In this document: piece after piece, positions 36,358 through 44,583 of the stretch
Numbering within the stretch: the first letter of the stretch is position 1
How the letters are laid out: every line of letters begins with the position of its first letter
Origin: Phycisphaeraceae bacterium
GTDB lineage: Bacteria > Planctomycetota > Phycisphaerae > Phycisphaerales > UBA1924
Direction of reading: 5' to 3'
NCBI GenBank assembly: GCA_015200025.1
Contig: CP054186.1
Coordinates: forward strand, 3,088,643-3,152,642
Length of the DNA stretch: 64,000 nucleotides
The notes under the pieces: model-generated
The model's database searches: none
What the model saw: the letters and a program-made list of their open reading frames with translations, nothing else
Told to the model about the DNA's origin: nothing
Made by a program: the position numbers and the translations under genes

Positions 36358-38010
36358 ATGCGAGTGGCGTGCGACGTGCTGATCGTGGGCGGCGGGACGG
36401 GCGGGGTGGCCGCCGCGCTCGCCGCGTGCGAGGGCGGGGCCCGGGTCGTGATGACCGAGCCGACCGACTGGGTCGGGGGGCAGCTGACCGCGCAGGCCGT
36501 CCCGCCCGACGAGAACCAGTGGATCGAGTCGTTCGGGTCCACGCGGCGGTACCGGGCGTTCCGCGAGGGCGTCCGGGATGGGTACCGGCGCCGCGGCGCC
36601 CTCACGCCCGACGCGGCCTCGTCCGCCACACTCAACCCCGGCGGGGGGTGGGTCAGCCGGCTGTGCCACGAGCCGGCGGTCGGGGAGCGCGTGCTGCGAG
36701 GGATGCTCGCGCCGCACGAAGCCTCGGGGCGGCTTACGCTCCTCGGCGAGACGGACCTTCTCTCGGCGGACGTCGAGGGCGATGTGGTCCGCGGTACGGC
36801 CTTTCTCCGCCGGTCCGACGGCGCCCGCGTCGAGATCGACGCGAGATACGTGCTCGACGCGACGGAGCTGGGCGACGTGTACGAGGCAGCCCGCGTCGAG
36901 CACATGATCGGGGGCGAGGGGAGCGCCGCGTTCGGCGAACTGCACGGCCGCGCCGACGCGGGCGACCCGCGCGACCAGCAGGCGATCTCGTGGTGCTTCG
37001 CCGTCGAACACCGTCCGGGCGAGGACCACCGCGGCCCCAGGCCCGCCGCGTACGACCGCTGGCGGTCGTTCGTGCCCGCGATGGCGCCCGGCGAGGCGCC
37101 GTGGCCCGGGCCGCTGTTCTCGTGGACCGTCCCGAGCCACAACCAGGAAGGGCGGCGGACGTTCCCGTTCATCCCGTGGCCGGACGGGTGCCCGCCCGGG
37201 GTGTGGGACATGTGGCGGTACCGTCGGATCGTGGACCGCTCGATCTACCAGCCCGGGCGCGAGCCGGCCGAGGTGTGCCTGGTCAATTGGGTGCAGATGG
37301 ATTATTGGGACAAGCCGCTGCTGGGCGTGAGCGCCGCCGAGCGAGAGACGGCCCTGCAAGAAGCCCGCGGACTCTCCGAGTGCCTGCTGTATTGGCTCCA
37401 GACCGACGCCCCGCGTCACGACGGGGACGGGCACGGGTACCCGGGGCTCAGGCCCCACGGCGCGTCGGTGGGGACGGCGGACGGGTTCGCCAAGGCGGCG
37501 TACATCCGCGAGCCCCGGCGACTCGTCGCGAGGCGGATCGTGACCGAGGGCGACATCGGGACCGAGCAGCGCCGGCTGGAGGGCCGGGACCGGACGGCGC
37601 GGGCGGCCGCGGGGCACGAGGTCCCGGCGATGGGGCTGGCCGAGCCGTTCGCGGATTCGGTCGGGGTCGGGCACTACCTGCTGGACCTGCACCCCTCGGT
37701 GTCGGGGCGCAACAGCGTGTACGTGCCGGCGTCGCCGTTCCGGATCCCGCTGGGGGCGTTGATCCCCGTCCGCGTGCGGAACGTGATCGCCGCGGGAAAG
37801 GGGATCGGGGTGACGCACATCACCAACGGGTGCTACCGGATGCACGCGGTCGAATGGAACGTGGGCGAATCGGCGGGGGCGCTGGCGGCGCACTGCCTCG
37901 CCCGGGGGCTCGAGCCGGCGCAGGTCTGGGAGTCCGCCGAGCGGACCCGTGAGTTCCAGGCGTTGCTGTCGCGCGACGGCGTGCCGCTGGCATGGCCGTG
38001 GGAGGCGTAG
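36358..38010 (+). CDS. FAD-dependent oxidoreductase (PF12831 type), last gene of the sugar operon
   Basis: A 550-residue flavoprotein. The FAD-binding motif is DVLIVGGGTGGVAAALAA at residues 6-23, followed by the acidic end of the second strand (VVMTEPTDWVGGQLTAQ) typical of the FAD_oxidored family. Further blocks are DATELGDVYEAA, and the C-terminal RVRNVIAAGKGIGVTHITNG and YRMHAVEWNVGESAGALA that close the FAD site. It follows the second permease by five bases, so it belongs to the same unit. Such enzymes often sit beside sugar or sulfatase genes in planctomycetes. The substrate is unknown; oxidation of an imported sugar or glycoside is a reasonable guess. It ends eight bases from a convergent HAD gene. 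Confidence 0.92.
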   Translation: MRVACDVLIVGGGTGGVAAALAACEGGARVVMTEPTDWVGGQLTAQAVPPDENQWIESFGSTRRYRAFREGVRDGYRRRGALTPDAASSATLNPGGGWVSRLCHEPAVGERVLRGMLAPHEASGRLTLLGETDLLSADVEGDVVRGTAFLRRSDGARVEIDARYVLDATELGDVYEAARVEHMIGGEGSAAFGELHGRADAGDPRDQQAISWCFAVEHRPGEDHRGPRPAAYDRWRSFVPAMAPGEAPWPGPLFSWTVPSHNQEGRRTFPFIPWPDGCPPGVWDMWRYRRIVDRSIYQPGREPAEVCLVNWVQMDYWDKPLLGVSAAERETALQEARGLSECLLYWLQTDAPRHDGDGHGYPGLRPHGASVGTADGFAKAAYIREPRRLVARRIVTEGDIGTEQRRLEGRDRTARAAAGHEVPAMGLAEPFADSVGVGHYLLDLHPSVSGRNSVYVPASPFRIPLGALIPVRVRNVIAAGKGIGVTHITNGCYRMHAVEWNVGESAGALAAHCLARGLEPAQVWESAERTREFQALLSRDGVPLAWPWEA

Positions 38011-38017
38011 CCCGCAC

Positions 38018-38692
38018 TCACGGGAGCAACCCGAGCGAGCGGAGGTGCGTCCGCATCTCGGACGCGGTGTCGCCCGTGTGGTCGACGGTGAACGTGAGCC
38101 ACCCTCGATCGGCGGCGGCGGCGGTGTTCTCGGGGAGGTCATCGAAAAACAGGATCTGGTGGGGGCGTAGGCCCGTCGAACGCTCGAGCGATTCGTAGAT
38201 CCGCGGGTCGGGTTTGGCCAGGCCCAGGGTGTGGCTGGCAAGCCGGTGGGTGAGCGCGGCGGCGGCGGGGAAGTGGGGGAGCAGCCGGCCCGTGGAGTCC
38301 GTTGAGGGCTGCTGACGGACCCAGTGCGCGTGGTTGGTGTTGGAGAGCAGGGCCGTCGCGTGGCCCGCGGCGTGGAGGTCGTCGATGAGTCGCCCGGCCC
38401 CTGGGTACTCGCCGATCAGCCAGGCGTGATGCACCCGCTCGACCTCGTCGGGCGAGTAGAGCCCGCCCATCGTCTCGCTGACGCGGCGGAAAAACTCATC
38501 GGGCTTGAGCCGCCCGAGCTGGAAGAGTTCCGCGTGACCCTTGCGCTCGTTGGCGAATGGCCTGGGCCCGAGGTCGCCGCGGAGATCGAGCCCGGCGTGC
38601 TCGCACCCCTGGGCCCACGACCGGCAGATCCTCAGGATAACCCCGCCCCAATCGAAGCAGACCAGCCGGATGTTGTGCCGGGCGGGCGTCAT
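38018..38692 (-). CDS. HAD-superfamily phosphatase (YihX/glucose-1-phosphatase-like)
   Basis: A 224-residue hydrolase of the haloacid dehalogenase superfamily. Motif I is CFDWGGVILR, where the aspartate nucleophile precedes WGG in place of the usual LGG; motif II is ALLSNTNHAHW; motif III Lys is probably in LGLAKPDPRIYE; motif IV is ILFFDDLPENTAAA. The cap domain is the small helical type of YihX or epoxide-hydrolase N-terminal-like proteins. The second Asp of the classical DxD motif is replaced by Gly, a known variation in this subgroup. It follows msrB by six bases on the same strand and is probably co-transcribed with it. Likely substrate: a small sugar phosphate (inference). Confidence 0.87.
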   Translation of the reverse strand: MTPARHNIRLVCFDWGGVILRICRSWAQGCEHAGLDLRGDLGPRPFANERKGHAELFQLGRLKPDEFFRRVSETMGGLYSPDEVERVHHAWLIGEYPGAGRLIDDLHAAGHATALLSNTNHAHWVRQQPSTDSTGRLLPHFPAAAALTHRLASHTLGLAKPDPRIYESLERSTGLRPHQILFFDDLPENTAAAADRGWLTFTVDHTGDTASEMRTHLRSLGLLP

Positions 38693-38698
38693 ACGGGT

Positions 38699-39307
38699 TC
38701 AGTCGGCGTCCTTGGGCGTGGGCTCGGCGGGGGTGTGGGAGATCGCGGCGGAGTTGATGCAATAGCGCAGGCCGGTCGGCTGGTTGGGGGCGTCGTCGAA
38801 CACGTGACCGAGGTGCCCGCCGCACGCCCGGCAGACGACCTCGGTGCGGACCATGCCCAGCGTGTGGTCGGGGATCTCGAGGATGCGAGGGTCCTTGGTG
38901 CCGCCGATGGGCTCGAAGAACGAGGGCCACCCGCACCCGGAGTCGAACTTCTCGTTGGAGGTGAACAGCGGCGTGCCGCATCCCGCGCAGGCGTAGGTGC
39001 CGGGCTCTTTGGTGTTCCAATAGATGCCGGTGAACGCGCGCTCGGTGCCCTTCTGGCGGAGGATGCGGTACTGCTCGGGCGTCAGGCGCTCTCGCCACTG
39101 GGCGTCGGTGAGCGACTTTGGATCAACGCGGGGCTGGGACGGGTCGGCGGTCGGTCGGTCGGCGGGGGTGTTCATGGCGGCGGGTTGGATGGGCGGGGTG
39201 GGCGTCGCCCGATCGGTGCACGACGAGGACGCGACCAGGAGCGCCAAGGCCGGGGCGAGGGCGGCGGCGGCACGGGAGCGGGATCGGACGGAGGTCGTCA
39301 TGCTCAT
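38699..39307 (-). CDS. msrB: Peptide-methionine (R)-S-oxide reductase MsrB, lipoprotein form
   Basis: Repairs methionine-R-sulfoxide in oxidised proteins. From ATG 39307 the 202-residue protein begins with a signal ([15 protein letters not shown]) ending in a cysteine, so it is probably a lipoprotein of the envelope, unlike cytoplasmic MsrB. The family domain carries the zinc pairs CAGCG and CRACGGH, the motif SGCGWPSFF and the catalytic block [11 protein letters not shown] with its nucleophilic Cys. A second ATG at 39301 is equally possible. On the minus strand TATGCT at 39338-39333 is the likely minus-10 box. A HAD phosphatase gene follows six bases downstream. The gene is divergent from queG, with only 48 bases between start codons. 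Confidence 0.93.
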   Translation of the reverse strand: MSMTTSVRSRSRAAAALAPALALLVASSSCTDRATPTPPIQPAAMNTPADRPTADPSQPRVDPKSLTDAQWRERLTPEQYRILRQKGTERAFTGIYWNTKEPGTYACAGCGTPLFTSNEKFDSGCGWPSFFEPIGGTKDPRILEIPDHTLGMVRTEVVCRACGGHLGHVFDDAPNQPTGLRYCINSAAISHTPAEPTPKDAD

Positions 39308-39343
39308 GGGATGCCGTACGAGGGGCCGGGGGAGCATAGTTCG

Positions 39344-39349
39344 TACGAT
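39344..39349 (+). promoter_or_regulatory. Minus-10 box placing queG transcription at its start codon
   Basis: TACGAT ends six bases before the GTG start of queG at 39356, with no Shine-Dalgarno sequence between. It overlaps the likely msrB promoter on the other strand (TATGCT at 39338-39333), so the two genes share one compact promoter region. Confidence 0.65.
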
Positions 39350-39355
39350 TGTTCC

Positions 39356-40483
39356 GTGGCGAGATCCGTCGACGAGATCGGGCGGGAAGTGGTCGGGCGG
39401 TGCCTGGCCCTGGGCTTTGCCTCGGCGGGGGTCTGCGAGGCCCTGCCCATCGAGCACGCGGGGGCGTTCCGCGACTGGCTCGACGCCGGCAAGCACGGAT
39501 CAATGGACTGGATCACAGAGCACCTCGAGCACCGGCTCGACCCTCGCGGACTGTTGCGAGGGTGCCGCGGGATGATCGTGGTCGGGGACGTGTACGCATC
39601 CCGCGGCGAGGCCGACGGTTCGCCCGGAACGGGGGGTGGCGGGCCGGAGGGTGTGGGGGCCGTGGGGCGTGTGGCGAGGTACGCGAGAGGTCGCGATTAC
39701 CACCGGGTGGTCAAGGACCGGCTCCGACGCCTGACCCGCGGGCTGGCGGCGGATTACCCCGGCGAACGGTTCCGGTCGATGGTGGACGTGATGCCGATCC
39801 ACGAACGCGAAGCGGCCCGCCGCGCCGGCGTGGGGTGGGTCGGGAAGCACACGCTGGTGATCCACCCGAGGCTGGGGTCGTGGATGGTGCTCGGGTGCGT
39901 GCTGACGACGATGGAACTCCGCTCGCCCGGCGGGGTGCGGGACCATTGCGGGACGTGCACGAGGTGCATCGACGCGTGCCCGACGGGGGCGATCACGCCG
40001 TACTCGGTCGACGCGGGGCGGTGCATCTCGTACCTGACGATCGAGCGGCGCGGGGAAATCCCCGAGGGGTTCCACGCGGCGATGGGCGAGTGGGTCTTCG
40101 GGTGCGACGTGTGCCAGGAGGTCTGCCCGCACAACTCGCCGCGTGACGCCGACCCGTGGCCGGTCCGGCCCGAGTATCGACGGGGCGCCGGGGCGATCCC
40201 GCTTCTCGACGTGCTGGGGTGGGACCCCGCACGGTTCGATCGTGAGTTCATCGGGACCGCGGTCCGCCGGGTCAGCGTGTCGATGCTCAAGCGCAACGCG
40301 CTGATCGCGGGGACAAACCTCGTGCTGCGGGGGGCGTCGGAGGGTGCCGGGGTGTCGCGGTCGGTGTGGGCCGCCGGGGTCGGGGCGATCGCGGGGGACG
40401 ACGCCGAAGACCCGATGGTCAGGGCGACGGCGAGGTCGTGCCTGGCCCGGCTGGGTCCGGCGGGCCAAGGCGGGGGCGCATGA
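39356..40483 (+). CDS. queG: Epoxyqueuosine reductase QueG
   Basis: Last step of queuosine synthesis: reduces epoxyqueuosine in tRNA to queuosine using cobalamin and two [4Fe-4S] clusters. The 375 residues match the usual 350-380. The cluster ligands are visible as [16 protein letters not shown] and [11 protein letters not shown]. The N-terminal DUF1730 region reads [12 protein letters not shown] through YARGRDYH, and the C-terminal helices carry HEAT-like repeats. I choose GTG 39356 because a TACGAT box ends six bases earlier; an in-frame ATG at 39311 would lie upstream of that box and lacks a Shine-Dalgarno sequence. The last 65 bases overlap a convergent membrane-protein gene. tgt, another gene of the pathway, lies 8 kb away. 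Confidence 0.95.
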   Translation: MARSVDEIGREVVGRCLALGFASAGVCEALPIEHAGAFRDWLDAGKHGSMDWITEHLEHRLDPRGLLRGCRGMIVVGDVYASRGEADGSPGTGGGGPEGVGAVGRVARYARGRDYHRVVKDRLRRLTRGLAADYPGERFRSMVDVMPIHEREAARRAGVGWVGKHTLVIHPRLGSWMVLGCVLTTMELRSPGGVRDHCGTCTRCIDACPTGAITPYSVDAGRCISYLTIERRGEIPEGFHAAMGEWVFGCDVCQEVCPHNSPRDADPWPVRPEYRRGAGAIPLLDVLGWDPARFDREFIGTAVRRVSVSMLKRNALIAGTNLVLRGASEGAGVSRSVWAAGVGAIAGDDAEDPMVRATARSCLARLGPAGQGGGA

Positions 40484-41690
40484 ATCGGGCGTAGGCGTAC
40501 GCCGCGAGGATCGGGAGCGGGACCAATAACAGGAACGGCTCCCGGCCCTGGATGAAGCCGATCCACAGCGGCGGTGCGGCGAGCGCCGCGGCCGCGCCGG
40601 CGGCGATCAGCGAGGCCCGCGATGGGGTCTGGGGCTTCCGCCACGTGGGGACCATGCAGACCAGCACGTAGGCAGGGAACACCACCGCGTACATCCCGAG
40701 GATCATGCGGTAGAGCAGTTCGTGGAGGGGCATCACGCCGACGACGGGGTCTTCACCGGCCCGGGCCGCGGCGAGCCCGAGCGCCACGCCCAGGGCCGCC
40801 GACGAGAGCCCGAACACGCCGGGGTACCAGGGCTTGATCGCGCCGAGGAATGGCCCGGCGGCGCGCTGGTGTGCGGCGGCGGTGAAGCCCAGTTGGACGA
40901 GCACGTGGGCCGCGACGGCCAGAAGCGGTGCGGCGAGCAGCGCCGGGACGAGGGGGGCCATATGGGCCGAGCGTGAGTACGCCGCCGACGCCGCGATCAT
41001 CGGCAGGAAGAGCACGACGAACCCGAGCGTGAAGGCGGCGCGGGAAGACCGGGCGCCGCGGGCGGCCCGGTAGAACGTCAGGTCGAGGTAGGGGCAGAGG
41101 AGGAAGCCCAGCGCGCACACCGGCGCGACCGCGGCCAGGTCGAGCCCCGACACCCCGGGGCGCGAGAAGGTGAACCACCACGAGGGCGCCTCGGCCGCCC
41201 CGCGGAGCAACGCGAACGCGAGCAGCGACGCCGAGATCACCCACGCCCCCACGCTGGCGGCGTGGAGCCGACGGATCCGGTCGAACCCGGTGAGCCCCAC
41301 CGCGGCGAGCAGGAACACCCCGACGCACCCGATCACGACCGTCGCGGCGGGCAGCCCCGGCGAGCGGAAACGCGCCGCCTCGACCACGACCGAGGTCAGC
41401 CACGCGAGAAAGAAAAACTGGTACAGCCTCGTCACCCAGGAGAAGGCCAGCGCGGCCCCGCGGTGCGCGCCCGAGAGGGCTTCGGCGTGCGACGCCGAGC
41501 GGACGGTCCACCCCATCGCGGCGGCGCCGATCACGTTGGGGACGGCGAAAGCGACCCACCCCCACAGCCCGAAATCGCGCACCAAGAGCACCGGCAGAAA
41601 CATCCCGATGCACCACGTCCACGACGAGGCCAGGTACGCGGCCCACCCCGCGGACGCGGTCGGCTCCGGGTGGTTGGGGGCGTGGCTCAT
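40419..41690 (-). CDS. Multi-pass membrane protein of unknown function
   Basis: I do not recognise this 423-residue protein. About eleven hydrophobic segments are seen between residues 15 and 405, joined by short loops. Distinctive positions are LCPYLDLTFYRAARGARSSRAAF in the middle (given here as two halves: LCPYLDLTFY and RAARGARSSRAAF) and HELLYRMILGMYAVVFPAYV near the C terminus. The layout could fit a secondary transporter, but no family signature is clear. Its 3' end overlaps the convergent queG coding region by 65 bases, so the last 21 residues (Pro-rich, weakly constrained) are read from DNA that also encodes QueG. A small promoter-like gap separates it from the upstream DUF4442-like gene on the same strand. 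Confidence 0.8.
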   Translation of the reverse strand: MSHAPNHPEPTASAGWAAYLASSWTWCIGMFLPVLLVRDFGLWGWVAFAVPNVIGAAAMGWTVRSASHAEALSGAHRGAALAFSWVTRLYQFFFLAWLTSVVVEAARFRSPGLPAATVVIGCVGVFLLAAVGLTGFDRIRRLHAASVGAWVISASLLAFALLRGAAEAPSWWFTFSRPGVSGLDLAAVAPVCALGFLLCPYLDLTFYRAARGARSSRAAFTLGFVVLFLPMIAASAAYSRSAHMAPLVPALLAAPLLAVAAHVLVQLGFTAAAHQRAAGPFLGAIKPWYPGVFGLSSAALGVALGLAAARAGEDPVVGVMPLHELLYRMILGMYAVVFPAYVLVCMVPTWRKPQTPSRASLIAAGAAAALAAPPLWIGFIQGREPFLLLVPLPILAAYAYARFMRPRLGPPDPAGPGTTSPSP

Positions 41691-41747
41691 GGCATCAAAA
41701 GCGGGAGAACGCGGAGGATTGGCGGGGTGGTGAGGGGGTGGGGGGGG

Positions 41748-42524
41748 TCATCCGACGTTGCGGATGTGGCCGCGCTTGGTTTTGTGGTGCTCGTGCGGCG
41801 TGAGGTGGAAGACCGCCGTGACCCGCCCGACCCGGCGCTCACGCTGCGCGAGGCGAGCGATCAGCGAGCGAGTGCGGTCCTTGGCCGGCTTTCGGGACGA
41901 GCCGGTGAGCACGGCCCGCTGGACCACGTCCATATCGACGGTGATGTTGAACTCCTTGCCCGAGGCGACCAGGTCCGCCATGTTCTCGCGCGGGTAGATC
42001 TTGTAGAGCGCCGGCCCGAAGCACGGCAGCATGAACCGGTACGAGAGTTCCTTGCAGACCACGGTGTACGCGCCCCCGCACGCCCCGAAGACGTACATCC
42101 CCCCCGCGATCTCGCTGTTGCCCAGCAGCGCCGCCCCGGCCATCGCGTTGTACCAGTTACGGTTGAACCGGCGGAACGGGAGCTCGGCGGCGAAGGTCGT
42201 CTCGTCCAGACGCTTCATCGTGATCCCCGAGCGGAACGCGTAGGGAAGCCAGATCAGCGAGCACACCCGGTGCCAGAAGTTGCTCCGCGTGCTCAGGCGA
42301 GCGATCGAGGCCTCGATCCGGTCCCAGAACCCCAGGACGGGCCTGGCGGCGGCGGCGGCGCTGGCGGGGTTGATCTCCGCCTCGATCGACATCGGCTGCT
42401 CGTCGTCGGGCGTGAGTTCCCTGGTCGCTCGGACCTCGCCGGGCTCGGCGGGGCCACCGGACTCGTCGGGCGGTTCGGGCGGCGTGCGGTCGGGTTGGGC
42501 GGCGTGGGTCTGCACGGGTTCCAT
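41748..42524 (-). CDS. DUF4442-like protein, probably hotdog-fold thioesterase relative
   Basis: A 258-residue cytoplasmic protein. The N-terminal 50 residues are Pro- and Glu-rich and look disordered. The remaining part has the order of a hotdog fold: the central helix region AMAGAALLGNSEIAGG, then VVCKELSYRFMLPCFGPALYK as the strand motif seen in DUF4442/YiiD-C-like proteins (split here: VVCKELSYRF, MLPCFGPALYK). No activity is established for most members; acyl-CoA or acyl-ACP thioester hydrolysis is the family guess. I choose ATG 42524, 20 bases downstream of a perfect TATACT box; a longer frame to 42599 would start upstream of the promoter. Medium confidence in the fold, low in function. 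Confidence 0.78.
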   Translation of the reverse strand: MEPVQTHAAQPDRTPPEPPDESGGPAEPGEVRATRELTPDDEQPMSIEAEINPASAAAAARPVLGFWDRIEASIARLSTRSNFWHRVCSLIWLPYAFRSGITMKRLDETTFAAELPFRRFNRNWYNAMAGAALLGNSEIAGGMYVFGACGGAYTVVCKELSYRFMLPCFGPALYKIYPRENMADLVASGKEFNITVDMDVVQRAVLTGSSRKPAKDRTRSLIARLAQRERRVGRVTAVFHLTPHEHHKTKRGHIRNVG

Positions 42525-42543
42525 CGCGGATGTGACGCCACGG

Positions 42544-42549
42544 AGTATA
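42544..42549 (-). promoter_or_regulatory. Minus-10 box TATACT upstream of the DUF4442-like gene
   Basis: On the minus strand TATACT matches the minus-10 consensus at five of six positions and lies 19 bases before the start at 42524. No clear minus-35 box is present. Confidence 0.55.
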
Positions 42550-42663
42550 GGGTCCGTAGCCCGGGCTCTCGCCCCTCGATCGACGCCGGGGCTGCTCAAT
42601 CTTCATGACCGGCGGGACGCTCCACGCGAGACGCCCCGGCCCCGAGCGTGAGCCGGAGCGGGG

Positions 42664-43644
42664 TCATGGCTGGTCGTCGTGCAACTCGTACCACCCCTTC
42701 CCGTTGGGCGTGACCCGCCGCACCGGGTTCCCCGGTTCGTGGTCCAGCACCAGGGTCCACCCGTGCTCCGCCGCGGCGCGCAGGAACCAATGGCGCGTCA
42801 CCGTGCTCGTGTAGGGCTCCACGTCGTACGCCAGGCTGTACGCCGACCCCACGTGCTGCGCCGTCGGCATCACGTCGGGCGTGAAGACCACCGTGCGACC
42901 CTTCGTGTCCTCGAACAGCACGGCCTGCTGCCCCCAGGTGTGCCCCGGCACCCGCAGCACTCGCACCCCCGGAAGGATCTCCGTGCACCGGTCCTTGACC
43001 GTCAAGCCCGGCATCTCGTCGCGGTCGGGCGTGGCGCCCGCCGGGAACGGGGGCGGTGAGTCCGCCAGGCGCAGGTGGTCGCGGATCGGCAAGAGGTGGT
43101 CGGCGAAGTACGTTCGCGTCATCACGCTCCGGTTGGCGAGGGCGTCCTCCCACTCCCGGCGTTGCGCGTGGATCGTGGCGTTGGGGAAGGAGCGTTTGAC
43201 GCCGTGGTCGGGCCGGGGCGGGCCGAAGGACGACGCCGGGCCCGTCCAGTCGGGCGTCTCCCCGGGGCGGGCGAGCCGGGTCAGCCCGCCGGCGTGGTCG
43301 AAGTGCAGGTGGGAGACGACGGCCGCCCCGATGTCCTCTGGGCGAGCGCCGGCCTCGTGGAGCGCGTCGAGCACGCACCGCCCGTCAAGGGCGAAGAGGT
43401 CCTTGCTCTTGGGGTCGAGCTTGTCGCCCGTCCCCGCCTCGATCAGCACGAGCCCGGGCGATTCGACGCCGGGCGCGGGGGCTCCGTCGCGTTCCAGCAG
43501 CAGGCAGTTGTGCTGGAGGGTGATCCGCCCGCGCTCGTCGGTGGGCACCGACCGGGACCACACCACGCGCGGGATCAGCCCGAACATCGAGCCCCCGTCG
43601 AGCCTGAACTCGCCCGCGCGCAGCAGCGACCACCGGTACCTCAT
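42664..43644 (-). CDS. Metallo-beta-lactamase fold hydrolase
   Basis: A 326-residue MBL-fold enzyme. The metal-binding motif is SHLHFDHAGG (HxHxDH, about residue 105), a further ligand is in RVPGHTWGQQAV, the bridging Asp in FTPDVMPTAQH and the last His in LVLDHEPGNP. The overall layout resembles quorum-sensing lactonases and related esterases, but substrate cannot be read from sequence. The start is ATG 43644 and not the upstream ATG 43662, because TACCCT on the minus strand ends six bases before 43644, the leaderless pattern seen elsewhere in this window. It is divergent from a membrane-protein gene with start codons only 29 bases apart. Confidence 0.9.
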   Translation of the reverse strand: MRYRWSLLRAGEFRLDGGSMFGLIPRVVWSRSVPTDERGRITLQHNCLLLERDGAPAPGVESPGLVLIEAGTGDKLDPKSKDLFALDGRCVLDALHEAGARPEDIGAAVVSHLHFDHAGGLTRLARPGETPDWTGPASSFGPPRPDHGVKRSFPNATIHAQRREWEDALANRSVMTRTYFADHLLPIRDHLRLADSPPPFPAGATPDRDEMPGLTVKDRCTEILPGVRVLRVPGHTWGQQAVLFEDTKGRTVVFTPDVMPTAQHVGSAYSLAYDVEPYTSTVTRHWFLRAAAEHGWTLVLDHEPGNPVRRVTPNGKGWYELHDDQP

Positions 43645-43650
43645 GCCCGC

Positions 43651-43667
43651 AGGGTACCCCATAGACT
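43651..43667. promoter_or_regulatory. Back-to-back leaderless promoters
   Basis: Within the 29 bases between two divergent start codons, TACCCT on the minus strand (43656-43651) ends six bases before ATG 43644, and TAGACT on the plus strand (43662-43667) ends six bases before ATG 43674. Both genes therefore should make leaderless mRNAs, and two polymerases could not occupy this site together. Confidence 0.65.
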
Positions 43668-43673
43668 CCGCCC

Positions 43674-44555
43674 ATGATCACCCTCGCGTGGATCGTGGCG
43701 TTCGGGGCGGCGGGCGTGCTGGCGCTGGCGCTGGTGCTGCACGCGATCCCGCGGCTCGGGCCCGCGGGCCGGCGGCTCTCGGCCTCCCTCTGCCGCGCGC
43801 CGGGGCTCGACCTGGTCGTCTTCGCCTTCGTCCACGGCCCACAGATCGCGGGGGTGTGGGCGGCGATGCACCACCTCTCCGGGACATGGGGGGCGTGGGT
43901 CGCCGCCGGGGCCGGGCTCGCCGCGGGCGTGGTCTCGCAGGCGGTCGGGCTGATCCTCTGGATGCGGGCCCACGAGGCGTGCCACGCCGCCGCCATGAAA
44001 GGCCCGAGGATCAAATCCACCCTCAACCGGCTCCTGGGCGGCGGGCTCGGCGGGGCGTGGCGGAACTACCTGGCCGTGTGGTGGACCGCCTGGGCCGTCC
44101 CTGTCTTCACGCTGATCCGCATCGCGCAGGTGCTGGTCTACCCGCCGCTGACCTGGCTCGTGAGGCTGCCCAAGTACGACGCCTCGGTGTGGGTGCGGGT
44201 GAGCCGGCAGAAGTTCGAGGGGCTCGTCGGCGCCGACCGCATCTGGTGCCTGTACTGCGACTGGATGACCGGCGTCTGGAGCCTGGGCGGCGAGATGCTG
44301 CGCAACGTCGAGAGTTTCTGGTGCCCCATCCGCTTCGCCAGCCCCGAGAAGTGCGAGCGGTGCACGGTCGATTTCCCCGACGTCTCCGGCGGGTGGGTCG
44401 ACGCACGCGCGGGCATGAAGGACGTCGTGAACGTCCTCGAAGCCAAGTACCCCGGCCCGGGCGGCGACAACTCGTGGTTCGGGCACCCCGCACGACGCAG
44501 CGACACACCCGCCGTCGGGGTCACCGTCGAGGGTCGTCGGGTCGAGGGGCCGTAA
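43674..44555 (+). CDS. Membrane protein with a cysteine-rich C-terminal domain, unknown function
   Basis: Unknown protein of 293 residues. The N-terminal half has about four membrane segments (roughly 5-23, 45-65, 75-97 and 130-158). Between them lies RAHEACHAAAMKG, with His and Cys residues near the membrane face. The C-terminal soluble part carries WCLYCDWMTGVW, ESFWCPIRF and EKCERC: Cys 192, 195, 217, 227 and 230. Two CxxC pairs plus one extra Cys suggest a metal site or redox centre, but no known family is evident to me. The mRNA is probably leaderless (TAGACT six bases before ATG). It shares its promoter region with the MBL hydrolase gene, so a joint role is possible. Confidence 0.8.
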   Translation: MITLAWIVAFGAAGVLALALVLHAIPRLGPAGRRLSASLCRAPGLDLVVFAFVHGPQIAGVWAAMHHLSGTWGAWVAAGAGLAAGVVSQAVGLILWMRAHEACHAAAMKGPRIKSTLNRLLGGGLGGAWRNYLAVWWTAWAVPVFTLIRIAQVLVYPPLTWLVRLPKYDASVWVRVSRQKFEGLVGADRIWCLYCDWMTGVWSLGGEMLRNVESFWCPIRFASPEKCERCTVDFPDVSGGWVDARAGMKDVVNVLEAKYPGPGGDNSWFGHPARRSDTPAVGVTVEGRRVEGP

Positions 44556-44558
44556 ACT
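44553..44558 (+). promoter_or_regulatory. Minus-10-like box before the FucI-like gene
   Basis: TAAACT overlaps the stop codon of the preceding gene and lies 25 bases before ATG 44584. A GGGAGG follows between box and start, so this transcript would have a short leader with a Shine-Dalgarno sequence. No minus-35 box is evident. Confidence 0.45.
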
Positions 44559-44583
44559 CTCCGCCGACGGGAGGTACGCCACG

